Part shown: positions 60,351-64,000 of the stretch, in pieces
Layout of the letters: every line of letters starts with the position of its first letter
How positions within the stretch are numbered: the first letter of the stretch is position 1
Assembly: GCF_965638725.1 (NCBI RefSeq)
Contig: NC_134982.1
Span: 75,158,155 to 75,222,154, forward strand
Source: Aptenodytes patagonicus
Taxonomy: Eukaryota > Chordata > Aves > Sphenisciformes > Spheniscidae
DNA length: 64,000 nucleotides
Direction of reading: 5' to 3'
Translations under genes and position numbers: made by a program
The notes under the pieces: generated by a model
What the model was told of the DNA's origin: nothing
Seen by the model: only the letters and a program-made list of their open reading frames with translations
The model's database searches: none

Positions 60351-63300
60351 AGAGAGAGGAACAGGAAGAAGCTGGTATTCATGTGACTGCTGTGTGTGTC
60401 TGCCTGTGTTGATCTGGTCATGTGTATGTGTATATATATGTGCTGTACACGTGTTTGCGTGTGTGTGCCTACTGGGAATGCATGCTCAACCTCACTACTG
60501 GTTGGCCCTGGGGGCATGGAGCTGTGGCAGCCTTGCCTCTGTTGGGCTGCTAGATTCTGCCCGCCCTAACAAATTATGGTTATTTTCTCTCAGCCAGGGA
60601 CCAGCAATTCCAGCAGGAAATCCACAGTCTCATCTAAGTGCTTATAAAGTACTCATCTCACCTCATTCATGTTACTGAGGGCTGTACAAGTGAAGGAACA
60701 CTTGCAGGGATAAGAAGAAAAGATTGTTCTTTATTGGAATATCTGCCATGGGGAAAATGTAGAGGTCATAGCCTACGAGAAAAACAGAGGTGGAATACCC
60801 TGCAAAGGCTGTTTGGCTTTCCGAGTGAATTTCCATCTGGCTGCACTGTCAGACCCTTTGTGTTAGATTTTCGTGACTCTAGTGTTCTCATCTGCTTGCA
60901 ATCAATTGTAATAAACAGTTAGACTAGCATTATTGTTCATCCATCTGTAAAAGGATCATCTTGGCAGCCACTAAAATAGCAGTCATGAAAGCATCTCCAC
61001 AGTGATAGGAGATATAAGGTTCCTAATGCTTTCTCACTTGTACTGGCCAGTGCTTGTCTTGTTAAAATTGTGTGTTTGTGTGGTAAAATAAGAAACCAAA
61101 ATGCCAGGCTAGATTCCAGGAGAGAGACTCACTTAGTTTTCCTGCTGAGCATCATTTCTTTCTTTCTGGGAAGTGTGCAGACATCACTATATTTCTTCTC
61201 TCAGATGTGAAAAACCCTTAGGCCTGAATCCAGAATCCAATAAACATGATAGGGAAAGCTCCACCCAGCCAACTTGTTTACCTCCAACTGCAGAGGAATG
61301 TTTCATGCTGCATGTGTTTTCAGAGATCTTTGTCAGCCAAATTACTCTTGGGAGCAAGCCTCTAATAGGGCGCAGATGATGTCGAGCTTAGGGTGAAGTT
61401 TTACCACGCACAGCCAAATTGGTCTAATAGTTAGCTCCTGCCCAAAGAGTTGGTCCTGTTTCTCTCCTGTTTGGCCTTAGGACTGTTTCAGCTTGGGAAA
61501 CTAGTGTGACTGAAAAGCCAATCTCCTTCCCTTTCTCTGAGAGAGGCGGTAGGAGGAAGGACAATTTTTTGCCTGCTTTTCTATTTTGAACTGGCTAATC
61601 AGTTAAAAAAAAAAAAGCCGGTGCTGGCACATAGGAATGACCAGAAGAACATGGCTATTAGCACGGGAGCAGGACCTGCTTTCATCAGCAGGCAGCCTTC
61701 AGATCACCTGAGATGATATGTTTAGGCTTGGATGATCTGATCTTGCTGATTTCCCATGGTAAGGCCTCTGAGGGGGAAAAAAAAAAAAATTCTTAGCTTT
61801 TGGAGTGATGCTGGCAATTTGGATGAGGTCTCTTTGCCTTCAGACCTTTTTAAAAGGAGACGTGACACTAAGAGGCTGGAAACCTGGTATTCTGAGTTTA
61901 GGAGCCTGTGCTGTGTAGAAGGCAACCTGAAGTAGTCATGCGATCTTGTCTCATCGTTGTCTCATCGTGACATCCACAAGTCCCATTTTGCAGGAGAGGG
62001 AAGAATTAGCTATATTGCAAAGTGTCTCAACTTCTCATTTCTAGTACTTGGTCCTGAGACTGTCTGCAGAATGTAGAACAGAGCAAAACCATTTAAAACC
62101 AAACGAATAAAAAGCTAAGAACCTTACCAATTTAACCTGAGATTTCTGACTGCTCTATGTGTGCTACAGACCTCTCTCTTACAGAGTTGATGCCAGATAC
62201 AAATCAGTCTGTGTTGTATGTTAGCCTGTATGAGTGTTAGAGGCTACAAATGTGCATTAATATTATTCCACTTTACAATATATGCATACAGTGATTCTAT
62301 AGGCTATCCTGTATCATCCTCATAATAACAAATAACAGAGTATTTCTCGTCATTTACATGAGGTGGAGGGCAACTACTGTTCTGATGTAATGAAAACTTC
62401 TTTGTGTTGCTGACAAATCCTTTTTATTTCAGCATGGCAGTTTGCTTGTAAGAGATGTCTTGAACAATGCGGCATGACTGTAGGAAGACTGCTAACTGAG
62501 TAGTGATGCAGAATTGCCCAGGCATGGTGAGGTGAAGACTTAACTATATGTGCTGGGTGTGTTTATAATTTTTAAAATTTTATTTCATGAGCTAGTGAAG
62601 CCTGGTTTCTGACCTTTCACTCGATTCTCCAACTCCTTCTCCTCGTGTTCTATCTTCAGAAGGTAAGACAGAGAACATACATGTGGAGTTGAAAATTAGT
62701 TACAGTGCTGAGTGATTAGGTTTTTCCTTAGTGACATTAGTAGGCTTGTTTTCATCCCTGTCCAGCTGCTAATTTCGTGAACTCTGCAGGAGAGTATTTA
62801 TTTTGAGGTTTGAACTGCTCTCTCAAACATCATTGAAGCTGGATGATGGTTCAGAAAGTTATTGTGGGAAGCAAGACAGGCAGTTGGACTGCATAGTGTC
62901 TTGTTTCTAAGAAATCAGTTGAGAAGTGTAGTAGAAATATAATTACATATTTTCCCTTTTAAAGTTCGTAACACACAGATGTTATGTCTTTGGAATTAAG
63001 CATTATTGTCAAGTGTAGTTGCAGTGGACTTTTTGTGAACACATGTGAAATAAGGTGAGGACAGAGGGTATTGACATTGTCTTGGGTTGACAACAGGAAT
63101 AATAACCATGCCAGCTTCTGCTTGGTTCCACACCCTCTACCCCCCAGCCCCCGGTAAATGTTAATGACTCAGATTAGTTTTGTTTCCCCTGGGGAGATGG
63201 TCACATCATGAAAATGGTCATTACCAGCAGTTCTAACAGCCTGCCTTGCTAATAATCTTGGCTAAAGGATTAAATGTTAAACTATCACAGAGACACTCCT

Positions 63301-64000
63301 CTCTGTGGTTGATGGATTATCAAGTAACAAAGTTGTTGAAGGCTCTCATAAGCCTTGACAGGAATGTGTGATCACATAGGTTCCTGCAGCAGGGCAGATT
63401 CCAAGTTGGGAACAGCTCATGTTGCTCTATGAAAATATGACTGTATCTGTTCCCTGTCTGCCATGTGCATAGGAGTGTTTGGGGTACCATGCATTCTCAC
63501 ACTTCACACTACATCAGAAATAGTTCAGACCCCCAATGAATCCAGTGACATTCAATTCATTTGCTGTGTTGATTGTGACTCCAGAGTGAAGAACTATTTG
63601 TACTGTGCATTTTGCTGCTTCAGATTTTGCAGAAGTCTGTCTGTGAAAGAGCTAGGTGGGTTTTCTAAGCCCTTTCTCAGTCTTTGCTCAATAAGATGTT
63701 GTTTGGACTGTATGGGAGGAGATTGCTTCTGGAATTAGTGAATTGGTGCATGTGCCTTTTAATGCAGTGCAGTTAGTAAGTGGTCTAGGCTTTTGGCACC
63801 AATGCTTACTTTGAAATTGGTCAGCACACACGACAAGCAACTGAGTAGGCTAGCGCATGACAGATCAGTGTTTTGGACAGCATCTGAACACAGGAACTTT
63901 TGATGTGCTGAAACAGTGAACCAGTTCACTGTAAAGCTTATTTCAAAGCCTATAGGAATGACAGCTTTAAAACCCATGGTAGAATAAAGAGTATAGGTTG
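60350..64000. other. Presumed MOB3B intron 1, to window end
   Basis: Purine/pyrimidine (TG/TA) simple sequence near 60400-60475, then ordinary AT-rich DNA. No coding exon with MOB-domain similarity and no RNA gene was recognised. Open frames of up to 94 codons here carry no known similarity. Confidence 0.5.

Noticed and set aside
46508..64000. MOB3B coding exons
   Set aside because: No MOB-domain sequence was recognised in any frame; they are presumably beyond the window.
1..64000. CRISPR arrays, bacterial-type operons, tRNA or rRNA genes
   Set aside because: Spliced genes, CpG islands and CR1/LTR elements show vertebrate nuclear DNA; no regularly spaced repeats or tRNA-like promoter boxes with a cloverleaf were recognised by eye.

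Overview
The window is vertebrate nuclear DNA, almost certainly from a bird. It holds long AT-rich intergenic and intronic sequence, GT-AG introns, two CpG islands, CR1-type LINE fragments and avian-style endogenous-retrovirus solo LTRs. Gene content matches the conserved block that is on human 9p21 and, as I recall it, on the avian Z chromosome: C9orf72, then MOB3B, with an antisense type I interferon gene (IFNK) inside the first MOB3B intron. The LTR family points to a non-galliform bird, which is a weak inference from memory.

Layout. 1-6.8 kb is upstream intergenic DNA. 6.8-7.6 kb is the C9orf72 CpG-island promoter with the probable non-coding first exon. 8.55-21.94 kb carries all ten coding exons of C9orf72 on the + strand. 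They were assembled from splice sites and give 1446 nt, or 481 residues plus stop, the same length as the human long isoform. The 3'UTR probably ends near 23.9-24.3 kb. 24.3-45.9 kb is intergenic and contains a CR1 LINE (25.57-27.06 kb, + strand) split by a solo LTR, followed by a short opposite-facing CR1 tail. 45.96-47.0 kb is a second CpG island that I interpret as the MOB3B promoter and first non-coding exon, from synteny only. The rest, 46.5-64 kb, would be MOB3B intron 1; no MOB3B coding exon was seen. Within it lie a second solo LTR (51.85-52.44 kb), the intact single-exon IFNK reading frame on the minus strand (54.29-54.85 kb) with an IRF-type promoter element, and a degenerate LTR-like block with about 50-bp modules (59.2-60.35 kb).

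How the genes relate. C9orf72 encodes a DENN-family protein of the SMCR8-WDR41 complex (autophagy, lysosome and small-GTPase control). IFNK encodes a secreted antiviral cytokine. MOB3B encodes a MOB-family kinase regulator. They are neighbours by conserved synteny rather than a pathway or operon.

No new multi-gene system is evident. The best leads are a G-quadruplex-type G-run at the start of C9orf72 intron 1, where humans carry the GGGGCC repeat; a potential in-frame N-terminal extension of C9orf72 from exon 1; a splice donor just after the IFNK stop; and two LTRs that share their ends but differ completely in the middle.
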